A stretch of 64,000 nucleotides of DNA from Burkholderiales bacterium (GCA_003963115.1 RXJQ01000037.1:1-64000), one strand, 5' to 3'. Positions 9,458 to 17,491 are shown, counted from the stretch's first letter. Notes: generated by a model not told the origin, from the sequence alone. A program made the numbers and translations.

Positions 9458-10462
9458 TCAGTGCGTCGCGGCATCGTCTGGCGGCAGCTTGACGCCCAGC
9501 TTGGCGGGCCAGGCTGCCTTCGCATCAGTGCGCACATAGCCATAGCCCGTCAAGCCGGCCTTCACGTAAGCGGCATGGCGCTGTGCCAGCTCGGGCGGCA
9601 CGGTGAGCTTGACGCGGTAAACCAGCTTGTCTCGTTCCGACGCCGTCTCCACGTACTTGGGCGTGAACTGCGCCTCTGCCGCCACGAAAGACACGCGCGC
9701 CGGGATCACGTATTCCGGTGCGGCGTCCAGCACCACGCGGGCTTCATCGCCCACTTGCAGGCGGCCCGCGATCGAGGTCGGCAGGAACACCGTCATGTAG
9801 ACGCTGCTGGTGTCCAGCAAGGTGGCCACGCGCCCGCCTGAAGGGATGACCGAACCGGGCTCCACCACCCGGTATTCGATGCGGCCGGCAACAGGGGCCC
9901 GCAGGCTCATGTCGCCGATGGCGATGTCCAGGCGTTTCATCTGCGCCTCGGCCTCGGTGCGTGCCGCCGTGGCTTCACCCATGGCTGCGGTGGCCACCAT
10001 CACGCCAGCCCGTTCCCCATCGCGCTGGGCTTCGCGGCGTTCCACCTCCGCGCCCGACACCAAGGCGTCTTGCCTGAGCTTGTTGGTGTGGTCCAGCTCC
10101 AGCTGCGCAATGCGGGCCTGCACCTTGCGCACCTCGGTCTCGGCTGCAGCGCGCGAGGTGGCCTGGACGGCGCGCTGCCGGGCTGCTTCCACCGCAGCGC
10201 GTTGGGCGACCAGCTCGGTGCTGTCTTGCCGCGCGATCAGGTCGCCGGCCTTGACGAGGTCGCCCTCGCGAACCGGCAGCTCGACGATGCGCCCAGGGTA
10301 CTTGGCCGCGATCTCGATGCGCTCCACTTCCAGCCTGCCATTGCTACGGACCAGGCCCTCGGGCATCGGGTCGCGGTGCGCGTTGAACCAGTAAGCGATG
10401 CCACCAGCGGCACCGACCAACACCGCGATGGCCAGCCAGGAACGTGTGGAGCGATTGAACAT
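9458..10462 (-). CDS. HlyD-family membrane fusion (adaptor) protein, YhiI-like
   Basis: Periplasmic adaptor linking an inner-membrane ABC transporter to an outer-membrane channel. The 334-residue protein has an N-terminal membrane anchor (LAIAVLVGAAGGIAYWF), a split biotinyl-lipoyl domain (VERIEIAAKYPGRIVELPVREGD at the front, LRAPVAGRIEYRVVEPGSVI at the back; both shown only in outline), a coiled-coil hairpin rich in Ala, Arg and Glu between them, and a beta-barrel C-terminal region. The ATG at 10462 is preferred; an in-frame TTG at 10471 exists and neither has a clear ribosome binding site. First gene of the six-gene minus-strand unit; any promoter would lie in 10463-10587. Confidence 0.9.
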   Translation of the reverse strand: MFNRSTRSWLAIAVLVGAAGGIAYWFNAHRDPMPEGLVRSNGRLEVERIEIAAKYPGRIVELPVREGDLVKAGDLIARQDSTELVAQRAAVEAARQRAVQATSRAAAETEVRKVQARIAQLELDHTNKLRQDALVSGAEVERREAQRDGERAGVMVATAAMGEATAARTEAEAQMKRLDIAIGDMSLRAPVAGRIEYRVVEPGSVIPSGGRVATLLDTSSVYMTVFLPTSIAGRLQVGDEARVVLDAAPEYVIPARVSFVAAEAQFTPKYVETASERDKLVYRVKLTVPPELAQRHAAYVKAGLTGYGYVRTDAKAAWPAKLGVKLPPDDAATH

Positions 10463-10587
10463 GGCAGGCAAGTCAGGTCGGACCTGGTTGAAAGGGAAAC
10501 AGTCCGGTCCGTTGTAGCCGCGACCGGGTGGCTTGAGGGCATCCTAGGCCGCCGCCACCCTGAAAACTTGAGGTGGATCAAAACACG

Positions 10588-11121
10588 TCAATCGACCTTG
10601 ATGCGACGCAGCATGAATGTCGCCTCCTTGCCAAAGCTGGCCAGTTTCTCGGCGCGGATCAAAGGCGAGGGCAGCTCGGCTGGCTCGAAACCTTGCTTGC
10701 GCCAGAACGCAACCGAGTCCTGAACGGCGATGAGCCCCACGGCCAGCCATCCCTGACTGAACGCCAGTTCGTGGGCCTTGGAAAGCAGGACACCCGCCAA
10801 GCCCGCACCGCGGGCATCGGGGTGGATGGCGAGGTCATGCAGGTATAGCCACTGAGGGTGGGGTGGGGGATGCCACTCGGTGGCATGCAGAGCGGGCAAT
10901 TCATCCCCATCTATGGGTAGGCAGACCAGGTAGGCCAACAGGTCTGATGGGCCGTCGATCACCCAGGCGCTCGCAGGGGCGGCGTTGAGCTTGGCGGCGA
11001 AGGCCTGTTTCGGTTCGTGAAATTGAGGGGCGTAGCAGGTGCTTTGCAGGGAGATGACGGCATCCAGATCGCTCGTCTGCATGGTGCGCGCGGTGTGAAA
11101 ACTGGGTATGAAAGACGTCAT
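10588..11121 (-). CDS. GNAT family N-acetyltransferase
   Basis: Predicted acyl-CoA-dependent acetyltransferase of unknown substrate. The 177-residue single-domain protein shows the GNAT fold order: beta strands WVIDGPSDLLAYLVCLPI, then LYLHDLAIHPDARGAGLAGVLL with the acetyl-CoA pyrophosphate-binding motif A (R/Q-x-x-G-x-G/A like, here ARGAGLAG), and the C-terminal VGLIAVQDSVAFWRKQGF. The start ATG at 11121 is the only sensible one. It is in the same direction as the exporter unit, 125 bp upstream of the adaptor start, so cotranscription is possible but not shown. Confidence 0.85.
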   Translation of the reverse strand: MTSFIPSFHTARTMQTSDLDAVISLQSTCYAPQFHEPKQAFAAKLNAAPASAWVIDGPSDLLAYLVCLPIDGDELPALHATEWHPPPHPQWLYLHDLAIHPDARGAGLAGVLLSKAHELAFSQGWLAVGLIAVQDSVAFWRKQGFEPAELPSPLIRAEKLASFGKEATFMLRRIKVD

Positions 11122-11229
11122 GTGTGGGTGACTGGGCTCGCAAACGAATGCGCATTTTGCTCGGGGATCGAAAAACGGTGGCCGTAAACCGGGTTATGGT
11201 GAAATCCCCAATAGGGGTGGTATTTTTTA

Positions 11230-11288
11230 CGTCAATGCTTACCCTGAGATTGACGCCTTTTGGACAACTTACGGGGGGATCGATCCCC
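11230..11288. promoter_or_regulatory. Inverted repeat and palindrome in intergenic region upstream of the first secreted paralog
   Basis: In the 267 bp between the divergent GNAT gene and the first secreted-protein gene, CGTCAAT (11230-11236) is mirrored by ATTGACG (11249-11255) with a 12-nt spacer, and a perfect 14-bp palindrome GGGGATCGATCCCC lies at 11275-11288. These look like protein-binding sites or a leader structure; function is inferred only. Confidence 0.35.
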
Positions 11289-11317
11289 GAAGCAGGGGGG
11301 GTGAAGAAATTGGTGCT

Positions 11318-11388
11318 CGGGCAACATTAATCGCACATCAACACCGGTTTGCGCACAGCAGCAGGCCACCACCACTAGGAGCATCGAA
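11318..11388 (+). promoter_or_regulatory. Conserved leader of first secreted paralog
   Basis: CATCAACAC (11336-11344), TTTGCG just after, and CTAGGAG (11375-11381) precede the start codon. The same blocks occur at nearly the same distances upstream of the second paralog (13200-13251). AGGAG is 7 nt before the ATG, so it includes the ribosome binding site; the upstream block may be a promoter element or mRNA leader. Confidence 0.45.
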
Positions 11389-12063
11389 ATGCAAAAAGCC
11401 CTGTCGTTCCGCTCGATCGCCGTCGCCACCGCCCTGGTTGCTGCTGGCGCCTCGGCCCAAGCGGCCCTGACCATCCCCGCCAACTCTCTGGTTGCCAACT
11501 CGGTCCAGGCATTCTCGCAAGAGTCGCTGGACGCCTTCGACGTCGGCGGTGTGGTCGTGACACCCCTGGGCAACGCCACCGCCGTGGACGGCGTAACGGG
11601 CGCATACAGCTTCCCCATCACCTCGATCACCATCGACAACAACCTGAAGATCGCTGGCGGCTCCGCCAGCGGTTCGGCCCTGGAAATCTCGCGCGTCTAC
11701 CGCAACGTGAAGTACGCCGTGACCGTGGCCAACTTCACCATCAACTACACCACGCAGCAAGTGCTGGCTGACACCACTCCCCTGGGCGGCACCACCACCA
11801 AGCAAGCCCCTCTGTACAACTTCCATACGGCTACACCTCTGGCCATCAAGTACAAATTCCCCCTGTCGATCACCGGCCACGAAGTGCTGGATCAACTGAC
11901 CCTGACGCCCGAAATGACTGCCACCATGACTTCAGCTCTGGCTCTGACGCCCGTGCTGAAGTCCGCCCTGACTTCCATCAGCACCTTCGGTACCCTGACC
12001 CAGGACATCGCCGTCAAGCCGCGCGCCAAGCCTGTGTCCACGACGCCTTACACCCCTCAGTAA
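11389..12063 (+). CDS. Secreted protein of an unrecognised family, paralog 1
   Basis: I do not recognise this family. The 224-residue protein has a Sec signal peptide (MQKALSFRSIAVATALVAAG, likely cleavage after SAQA) and a mature part predicted as beta-rich with almost no Cys or charged clusters. Conserved blocks shared with the gene at 13252-13932 are LTIPANSLVANSVQAFS, the VANFTI-Y block, LYNF-T-TPL-IKYKF, and the terminal FG-LTQDIAVK-R-KPVS. Unlike the more distant paralog at 22479-23252, it lacks a C-terminal membrane anchor, ending KPVSTTPYTPQ, so it is probably periplasmic, outer-membrane-associated or released. AGGAG lies 7 nt before the ATG. It is followed by a strong terminator (12124-12165), so it appears monocistronic. 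Confidence 0.8.
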   Translation: MQKALSFRSIAVATALVAAGASAQAALTIPANSLVANSVQAFSQESLDAFDVGGVVVTPLGNATAVDGVTGAYSFPITSITIDNNLKIAGGSASGSALEISRVYRNVKYAVTVANFTINYTTQQVLADTTPLGGTTTKQAPLYNFHTATPLAIKYKFPLSITGHEVLDQLTLTPEMTATMTSALALTPVLKSALTSISTFGTLTQDIAVKPRAKPVSTTPYTPQ

Positions 12064-12081
12064 GTCGTTTCGACTCTTTAG

Positions 12082-12102
12082 CAGGGGCGCCCGGGGCCCC
12101 TG
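12082..12102 (+). other. GC-rich hairpin after paralog 1
   Basis: CAGGGGC (12082-12088) pairs perfectly with GCCCCTG (12096-12102) around a 7-nt loop, without a T run. It sits 18 bp after the stop codon, before the true terminator, and may protect the mRNA 3' end. Confidence 0.5.
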
Positions 12103-12123
12103 TGTCTCCTCTAGAAGCTCTTG

Positions 12124-12165
12124 AAGTCCTGCAAACGGCTGTTATGTTTGCAGGACTTGTTTTTT
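12124..12165 (+). terminator. Rho-independent terminator after paralog 1
   Basis: AAGTCCTGCAAAC (12124-12136) pairs over 13 bp with GTTTGCAGGACTT (12146-12158), with a 9-nt loop and T-rich tail (12160-12165). It separates the secreted gene from the membrane-anchored protein gene at 12257. Confidence 0.93.
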
Positions 12166-12256
12166 GGCAACGGCTTGATGCTGTGATGCAATCGCAGTGG
12201 CTTGTTCGTGCAGACTGCGGACAATTCGGTCAGATGTTCGTAGAGGTTCCCAAAAC

Positions 12257-13000
12257 ATGATCACGTACCAACGTTCCAAAACCTGGCAGATCGCGGTTGT
12301 CGGGTTGGCTGTTGCTGCTGCGGGTGCTGCGGCCTACTGGTGGTTTGGCCAGAAGGAAGGCGATGACCGCAGTGGTGTTGTCCTGGCAGACAACAAGGGC
12401 GGCCCATCGGGCTGGCTGAAGCCCAATATAGGCAACGACGATCCGGTTGCCGCGCTCAAACCCCCCGTCCTGTCTGATGGGCGCCCGTCCGACATTCAGC
12501 CGGACGACTGGACCATCCTGAATGCGGTCCTGGAGAAGATGGGCATGCAGAAGGCCGAGGGGCAGCGCATCGTCGGCTATCTGCGCTATCAGCACTCTTT
12601 CGAGTCCTGGCAGACGCTGGACGAAACCAAGGAAGCCAAGAAGCGTCAGCGCATGGCTCAGGCTCTGCTGGGCGAGTTGCCCGATCGCCTCGCCACAGGT
12701 GAGTTCACGCCGATCGAGGCCAATCTGATGGGCGCGGTCTTGCTCGCCGACCTCGAACCGGACGAAACCAAGCGCAACCAGCGCCTGGAAGAGATGCAGG
12801 CCAAGTTCAACACGATCATGCCCATGGGCGAGGACGAACAGCAGATGCAGGCCAAGAATCGCCAGACCGAGCTCAAGCGCCGGCAGGCGACAGCCTTTGC
12901 CGAATGGCAGGCCAAGACCAATCCGGCCGAGCGTACCCAGGCCAAGCTCGAGCAGGCCATGGAAGAAATCCGTCGCGCCTACAACAGCGGTGAGTTCTGA
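12257..13000 (+). CDS. Membrane-anchored, helical protein of unknown function
   Basis: Not recognised. The 247-residue protein begins MITYQRSKTW, then one strong membrane helix (about residues 10-28, IAVVGLAVAAAGAAAYWWF), a short polar Gly/Asp-rich linker, and a mostly helical, highly charged remainder (QRLEEMQAKFNTIM, ELKRRQATAFAEW, KLEQAMEEIRRAYNSGEF) likely facing the periplasm. Anchor plus linker plus extended helices resembles membrane-bound steric chaperones such as the lipase foldase Lif in layout, but I see no Lif sequence signature, so this is only an analogy. ATG 12257 follows AGAGG about 8 nt upstream; an upstream TTG would remove the N-terminal anchor position. It stands between the two similar secreted-protein genes, with its own 5' region after a terminator. 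Confidence 0.75.
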   Translation: MITYQRSKTWQIAVVGLAVAAAGAAAYWWFGQKEGDDRSGVVLADNKGGPSGWLKPNIGNDDPVAALKPPVLSDGRPSDIQPDDWTILNAVLEKMGMQKAEGQRIVGYLRYQHSFESWQTLDETKEAKKRQRMAQALLGELPDRLATGEFTPIEANLMGAVLLADLEPDETKRNQRLEEMQAKFNTIMPMGEDEQQMQAKNRQTELKRRQATAFAEWQAKTNPAERTQAKLEQAMEEIRRAYNSGEF

Positions 13001-13182
13001 GCTCTAAGAGGAGCACTCGGTGACAACCCGATCGGGTTAAGTGTTATTGCTAGTAAGATTGGTGTAATCCCTGATAAATCCCCCTGAAACGTGCTAAGTA
13101 ACAACCCTCGTATTGCGGGCATTGTTCACGTTTCCCGGGTTGACTCCCCCCGAGCCGAGGGGGCATTCGATGAGCGGGGCTG

Positions 13183-13251
13183 GGGCACCATTCTTACTAC
13201 ATCAACACGACTTGCGAAATGCAAGCAAATCGACCCCTAGGAGTCCTCGAG
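13183..13251 (+). promoter_or_regulatory. Conserved leader of second secreted paralog
   Basis: GGGGCACCATT, CATCAACAC (13200-13208), CTTGCG and CTAGGAG (13237-13243) match the leader of paralog 1 in order. The distance from CATCAACAC to the start codon is 52 nt here and 53 nt there. AGGAG is about 8 nt before the ATG. The rest of the 251-bp intergenic region (13001-13182) shows no gene. Confidence 0.45.
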
Positions 13252-13932
13252 ATGCGGTTTTCTTCTTTGTCCGTCCGTGCTGTTTCCATCGCCGCCGTGC
13301 TGGTCACTGCCACGGCCACAGCCCACGCCAATCTGACGATCCCCGTCAATGCCCTGGTTGCGGACTCCGTGCAGGCCTTCTCCTCGCTGGCCATGGACGC
13401 TTTTGACCTGCAAGCCGTGTCTGTGACCGCCCTGGGTAACGCCACGGCCGTTGCTGGTACCGACAACACCTTCAAGCTGCCGATCACCACGATCACCATT
13501 GGCTCCGGCCTGTCGATTGCCAAGGGTGATGCTCGCGGTTCCGCGCTGCAGTTTGCGCGTACCGCCAAGGGCGTGACCTACGCCGTCACGCTGGCCAACT
13601 TCACCATCGATTACACCCACAAGCAAGTGCTGGCCGATGTGACGCTCAAAGGTAACGCGACCACGGTCAAGCAACAGGCCATCTACAACTTCAACACCCA
13701 GACCCCGCTGGGCATCAAGTACAAGTTCCCTCTGAGCATCACGGCCCACGAAGTGCTGGACACCTTGATGCTGACCGAGGAAACGAAGACCTCCTTCATG
13801 ACGGGCCTGAAGCTGCCGGCCTACATCCGCGGCGTGCTGGACGAAACCGACTTCGGCAGCCTGACCCAGGACATCGCCGTCAAGTTCCGCTCCAAGCCCG
13901 TGTCGATGACACCTTACGTTCCTGCTCCCTGA
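13252..13932 (+). CDS. Secreted protein of an unrecognised family, paralog 2
   Basis: Close paralog of the protein at 11389-12063. The 226-residue product has a Sec signal peptide (MRFSSLSVRAVSIAAVLVTA, likely cleavage after AHA) and shares the blocks LTIPVNALVADSVQAFS, YAVTLANFTIDYTHKQVLAD, GIKYKFPLSIT, HEVLDTL and FGSLTQDIAVKFRSKPVS. It lacks the PEP-CTERM-like tail of paralog 3. ATG 13252 is chosen over an upstream in-frame ATG at 13219 because AGGAG lies 8 nt before it and the signal peptide then starts correctly. The downstream hairpin at 14014-14056 gives it its own terminator. The duplication includes the leader, suggesting a relatively recent tandem event with shared regulation. Confidence 0.8.
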   Translation: MRFSSLSVRAVSIAAVLVTATATAHANLTIPVNALVADSVQAFSSLAMDAFDLQAVSVTALGNATAVAGTDNTFKLPITTITIGSGLSIAKGDARGSALQFARTAKGVTYAVTLANFTIDYTHKQVLADVTLKGNATTVKQQAIYNFNTQTPLGIKYKFPLSITAHEVLDTLMLTEETKTSFMTGLKLPAYIRGVLDETDFGSLTQDIAVKFRSKPVSMTPYVPAP

Positions 13933-14013
13933 GCGGCGGCGCGTCCAGCCTGAATTTCTTTCCAGATCTCTCCAGCGTGTCCTGAACACGTCGCCCCATG
14001 GTGGTGGGGCTTG

Positions 14014-14066
14014 AGCCTGCAGAGCCCGGGTCATCAACCCAGGTGTTCTGCAGGCTATTTTGTTTT
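14014..14066 (+). terminator. Rho-independent terminator after paralog 2
   Basis: AGCCTGCAGA (14014-14023) pairs with TCTGCAGGCT (14047-14056); the loop contains a small GGGT/ACCC inner stem, and a T-rich tail follows to 14066. Confidence 0.8.
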
Positions 14067-14165
14067 GCGATAGTTTACGCAGATGCATCGTGTTACTTGT
14101 CGACCTGGCAAGCATCTGACGCGTTGTCTCTTCCAAAGAACTATCGAAGCACTGCTGGGAATCTC

Positions 14166-14804
14166 ATGCTTTCTGCGAAATGGATATGGCGCGCGGCGCG
14201 CCGGGCAGGCGTTGTCGCGCTGACGCTGGGTTTGTCGGCTGGTCTGGGTGTGCCCTTGGCGGCTTGTGCGGCAGGCGAGGCCCAGGTCGCGACCCTGGAA
14301 GGCCAGCGTTTCGAAGACACCACCACCCTCGCTGACCGGACTTTGCGCCTCAATGGCCTGGGGCTGCGCGGGGTGGCCTGGATCAAGGCTTTCGTGGCGG
14401 GGCTGTACCTGTCGGCGCCGAGCAAGGATTCGGCCCAGATCCTGGCGATGCCGGGCCCCAAGCGCATCCGGCTCAAGATCATGCTCGATGCACCCAGCCA
14501 CGAGTTGACCAAGTCGCTGACGGGCCGCATCGAGGACCACGAACCCGCGGCGGTTCGCGTCAAGCTGGGAGACCGCTTGACCAAGCTGGGCGCGCTGATC
14601 GACGGCCTGGGTGACCTCAAGGTGGGTGACGTGCTCGATCTGGATTTCATTCCGGACAAGGGCGTCAGCCTGCGTTTCAACGACAAGGTGGTGGGCGTGC
14701 CCGTGGCCGGCGACGATCTGTACCGCTGCGTGCTGAAGATCTTTGTGGGCGACCAGCCGGTGGACCGCCGCATGAAGGAGGGGCTGCTGCGTGGCGGTTA
14801 CTGA
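14166..14804 (+). CDS. Chalcone isomerase-like exported protein
   Basis: Belongs to the bacterial chalcone isomerase-like family (PF16036 type), periplasmic proteins of unknown role in bacteria that lack flavonoid pathways. The 212-residue product from ATG 14166 has a signal peptide (ARRAGVVALTLGLSAGLG, cleavage near LAACAAG) and the family core: LRLNGLGLRGVAWIKAFVAG followed by LYLSAPSKDSAQIL, KRIRLKIMLDA, and C-terminal DLYRCVLKIFVGDQPVD. Longer in-frame starts would give an N-terminus without signal peptide character. The 3' end overlaps the xerD GTG start by 14 nt, so the two are likely cotranscribed, though no functional link is evident. Confidence 0.85.
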   Translation: MLSAKWIWRAARRAGVVALTLGLSAGLGVPLAACAAGEAQVATLEGQRFEDTTTLADRTLRLNGLGLRGVAWIKAFVAGLYLSAPSKDSAQILAMPGPKRIRLKIMLDAPSHELTKSLTGRIEDHEPAAVRVKLGDRLTKLGALIDGLGDLKVGDVLDLDFIPDKGVSLRFNDKVVGVPVAGDDLYRCVLKIFVGDQPVDRRMKEGLLRGGY

Positions 14805-15705
14805 GGGGTTGGCCGAGCAGGATCCCCACCTGGACCGCTTTGTCGACTCGATCTGGCTTGAAGACGGCTTGAGTGCCAACACCCTGGCGGCCTACCGGCG
14901 CGACCTTCAAGGCCTGAGCGCCTGGCTGGTGGCGCAGGCGGTGGGGCGCACGCTGGTCTCGGCCAGTGAGGCGGATCTGCACGGCTATACGGCCGCGCGT
15001 CATGCCCAGACCAGGCCCTCGTCGGCCGGGCGCAGGCTCAGCGTGTTTCGGCGCTTCTACCGCTGGGCAGTGCGCGAAGGGCTGTGCACCGAGGACCCCA
15101 CCGTTCGCATGGACGCCCCCAGGCAACGTATGCGCCTGCCCGGCACCCTGAGCGAGCACCAGGTCGAATCACTTCTGGCTGCACCAGATGTCCATGAGTC
15201 GCTGGGCCTGCGTGATCGGGCCATGCTGGAGCTGCTGTATGCAAGCGGCCTGCGCGTGAGCGAACTGGTTGCGCTCAAGTCCGTGCACGTGGGCCTGAAC
15301 GAGGGCGTGCTGCGTGTGATGGGCAAGGGCAGCAAGGAGCGGCTGGTGCCGTTCGGCGTGGAAGCCGGCGAGTGGCTGCAGCGCTATCTGAGTCAAGGGC
15401 GCCCTTTGATCCTGGGCAACCAGGTGAGCGAGGCCCTCTTCGTGACCGGGCGCGGTGGGCCCATGACTCGCCAGATGTTCTGGAAACTGATCAAGAAGTA
15501 CGCGCTGCAGGCGGGCATCACCCAGCCCTTGTCGCCCCACACCTTGCGCCATGCTTTTGCCACGCACCTGCTCAACCATGGCGCGGACTTGCGTGTCGTG
15601 CAGATGCTGCTGGGGCACGCCGACATTTCGACGACCCAGGTCTACACGCACGTGGCGCGCGAGCGGCTTCGGCAACTGCACGCCAAGCACCACCCACGCG
15701 GGTGA
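14791..15705 (+). CDS. xerD: Site-specific tyrosine recombinase XerD
   Basis: Resolves chromosome dimers at dif together with XerC and FtsK. The 304-residue protein has the N-terminal SAM-like core-binding domain (FVDSIWLEDGLSANTLAAYR) and the catalytic domain with Arg in ASGLRVSELV, Lys in MGKGSKER, His-x-x-Arg in HTLRHAFATHLL, His in LLGHADISTTQ and the Tyr nucleophile in VYTHV. XerD rather than XerC is preferred from the N-terminal ENTLAAYRRDL-like stretch and the C-terminal RERLRQLHAKHHPR. It starts with GTG at 14791 inside the end of the previous gene, with AAGGAGG upstream. Confidence 0.95.
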   Translation: MAVTEGLAEQDPHLDRFVDSIWLEDGLSANTLAAYRRDLQGLSAWLVAQAVGRTLVSASEADLHGYTAARHAQTRPSSAGRRLSVFRRFYRWAVREGLCTEDPTVRMDAPRQRMRLPGTLSEHQVESLLAAPDVHESLGLRDRAMLELLYASGLRVSELVALKSVHVGLNEGVLRVMGKGSKERLVPFGVEAGEWLQRYLSQGRPLILGNQVSEALFVTGRGGPMTRQMFWKLIKKYALQAGITQPLSPHTLRHAFATHLLNHGADLRVVQMLLGHADISTTQVYTHVARERLRQLHAKHHPRG

Positions 15706-15729
15706 GCTTGGCTTGGACGGCAACCGTGC

Positions 15730-16563
15730 TCAGTCCACCCCAAGCAGAAAGGCCAGTTCTTCCTCGGTGAAGCCGGCGGCCTTGCGCGCGGCCTCGTTGA
15801 ACGGAGGGCGCAGCCTCGGTGCTTCATATTGCCGCACCAGTTGCGGATAGAGCGCAACCGCATCGAGCCCGCGCGCCTGGCACAGATGGTGGAACCAGCG
15901 GTTGCCGATGGCCACATGGCCGACCTCGTCGCGCAGGATGATGTCGAGGATCGCCACGGCGCGCGCGTCGCCGGCCTTGCTCAGCTTGTCCTGGATCAGC
16001 GGTGTGGCGTCCAGGCCACGCGCTTCCAGGGTGCGGGGCACCAGCGCCATGCGGGCCAGGATGTCATTGCTGGTCTTCTCGCACATGGTCCACAGACCGT
16101 CGTGGGCGTCGAAGTCGCCATAGTCCCAGCCCAGCGTTTGCAGGTGTTCGCGCAGCAGCTGGAAGTGAAGGGCCTCCTCGGCCGCCACGCTGAACCAGTC
16201 CGTGTAGAACGCCGCCGGCATGCCTGCGAAGCGCCATACGGCGTCCAGCGCCAGGTTGATGGCGTTGAACTCGATGTGGCAGATGGCGTGGAGCAGCGCC
16301 GCACGGCCTTCCAGCGTGAACGGCGAGCGCGAAGGCACTTGCTTGGCTGGCACGAGCTGGGGCTTGTCGGGCCGGACGGGCATGAGTAGATGCTGCTCAG
16401 GCGTCAGCGCGATGTGCGCTGATCGCGCTTTGTCAGGCAGCAGTTCAGTCAAGCCCAATGCGCGCGACCGATCCACTTCGGCCCAGCATGCCAGCGCAGC
16501 AGATGCTTTGCGGGCCGGGTCGGGTATCAGGAGGATCTCAAGGGCATGGTGTCGCAGGCTCAT
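15730..16563 (-). CDS. DUF455 family ferritin-like protein
   Basis: Conserved protein of unknown role, DUF455 family, related to ferritin-like diiron proteins. The 277-residue product from ATG 16563 has candidate metal ligands in four-helix bundle positions: HIEFNAINLALDAVWRF, AAEEALHFQLLREHLQ and LRDEVGHVAIGNRWF (E-x-x-H pattern). The N-terminal part MSLRHHALEILLIPDPARK is typical; longer in-frame starts add a low-complexity segment without support. Convergent with xerD (24 bp between stops) and downstream of uppP in the same direction (34 bp), so possibly cotranscribed with it. Confidence 0.85.
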   Translation of the reverse strand: MSLRHHALEILLIPDPARKASAALACWAEVDRSRALGLTELLPDKARSAHIALTPEQHLLMPVRPDKPQLVPAKQVPSRSPFTLEGRAALLHAICHIEFNAINLALDAVWRFAGMPAAFYTDWFSVAAEEALHFQLLREHLQTLGWDYGDFDAHDGLWTMCEKTSNDILARMALVPRTLEARGLDATPLIQDKLSKAGDARAVAILDIILRDEVGHVAIGNRWFHHLCQARGLDAVALYPQLVRQYEAPRLRPPFNEAARKAAGFTEEELAFLLGVD

Positions 16564-16597
16564 GCGCGTATTGTGCGCGCACGGGTCCTCACGAACC

Positions 16598-17440
16598 TCA
16601 CTCCTGCCAGGTGACCCAGCCCATGTGCGCCGACACCAGGATGAAGATCCCGAAGGCGATGCGGTACCAGGCAAAGGGGAGGAAGTTGTGGCTGGAGATG
16701 TAGCGGATCAACCAGCGCACGCACATCCAGGCCGACACGAAGGCAAACACGAGGCCCACGCTGAACAGAGGCAGATCGTCCGGCGAGAGCAGGGCGCGTT
16801 CCTTGTAGAGGCTGTAGACGCCCGCGCCAACCAAGGTGGGGATGCCCAGGAAGAAGCTGAAGTCGGTGGCGGCCTTGCGCGACAGGCCCATCAGCATGCC
16901 GCCGATGATGGTGGCGCCCGAACGACTGGTGCCGGGCACCAAGGCCAGGCATTGCAGCAAACCCACTTTCAGCGCGTCCAGCACACTCATATCGTCAACA
17001 GTTTCGATTCGATGCTGCGAACGCTGTGCCGCGAAGCGCTCGGCGATCAGGATGATCAGGCCGCCGAGGATGAAAGTCGTGGCCACGACCGTGGCGTTGA
17101 ACAGATGGGCCTTGATGGTCTTGCCTAACAACAGGCCAAACACCACAGCGGGCAGGAAGCCGACGAACACGTTCAGGGCAAAGCGTTGCGCCTTGGGGTC
17201 TGAAGCGATGCCGGTGACGGTGTCCTTCACCCGCTGCATGTAGACCAGGATCACGGCGAAGATGGCGCCGGTCTGGATCGCGATCTCGAAGACCTTGGCC
17301 TTGTCCGCACCTGCGCTGCGCGCAAACTCCAGCAGCGAGTCGGCCAGGATCAGGTGGCCGGTACTGGAGATGGGCAAGAACTCGGTCAGACCTTCCACGA
17401 TGCCCATCAGGGCAGATTTCATGAACAGCACGATATCCAC
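16598..17440 (-). CDS. uppP: Undecaprenyl-diphosphatase (bacitracin resistance protein)
   Basis: Integral membrane phosphatase that recycles undecaprenyl pyrophosphate, the lipid carrier for peptidoglycan and other wall polymers; overproduction gives bacitracin resistance. The 280-residue protein has the two family signatures: [17 protein letters not shown] (residues about 15-31) and [15 protein letters not shown] (about 162-176) containing the catalytic Glu, His and Arg/Ser residues, with about eight membrane helices. The start is GTG at 17440; ATG at 17422 ([11 protein letters not shown]) is an alternative and the sequence does not decide. Divergent from selO. Confidence 0.95.
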   Translation of the reverse strand: MDIVLFMKSALMGIVEGLTEFLPISSTGHLILADSLLEFARSAGADKAKVFEIAIQTGAIFAVILVYMQRVKDTVTGIASDPKAQRFALNVFVGFLPAVVFGLLLGKTIKAHLFNATVVATTFILGGLIILIAERFAAQRSQHRIETVDDMSVLDALKVGLLQCLALVPGTSRSGATIIGGMLMGLSRKAATDFSFFLGIPTLVGAGVYSLYKERALLSPDDLPLFSVGLVFAFVSAWMCVRWLIRYISSHNFLPFAWYRIAFGIFILVSAHMGWVTWQE

Positions 17441-17475
17441 GTTCGAGGTCTCGCAAAAGTCGGGGGGAGCCGCAT

Positions 17476-17491
17476 CTTAGGACAGCCTAAG
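17476..17491. promoter_or_regulatory. Short inverted repeat between uppP and selO
   Basis: CTTAGG (17476-17481) and CCTAAG (17486-17491) form a perfect 6-bp inverted repeat with a 4-nt centre in the 110-bp divergent region. It could be an operator or incidental; a TAAACT -10-like hexamer for selO lies at about 17535. Confidence 0.25.

Noticed and set aside
11122-13251. Sigma-54 promoter upstream of the secreted paralogs (GGGGCACCATT region)
   Set aside because: The GG/GC doublets and spacing of a -24/-12 promoter are not met; the conserved block is better described as an unassigned leader element.
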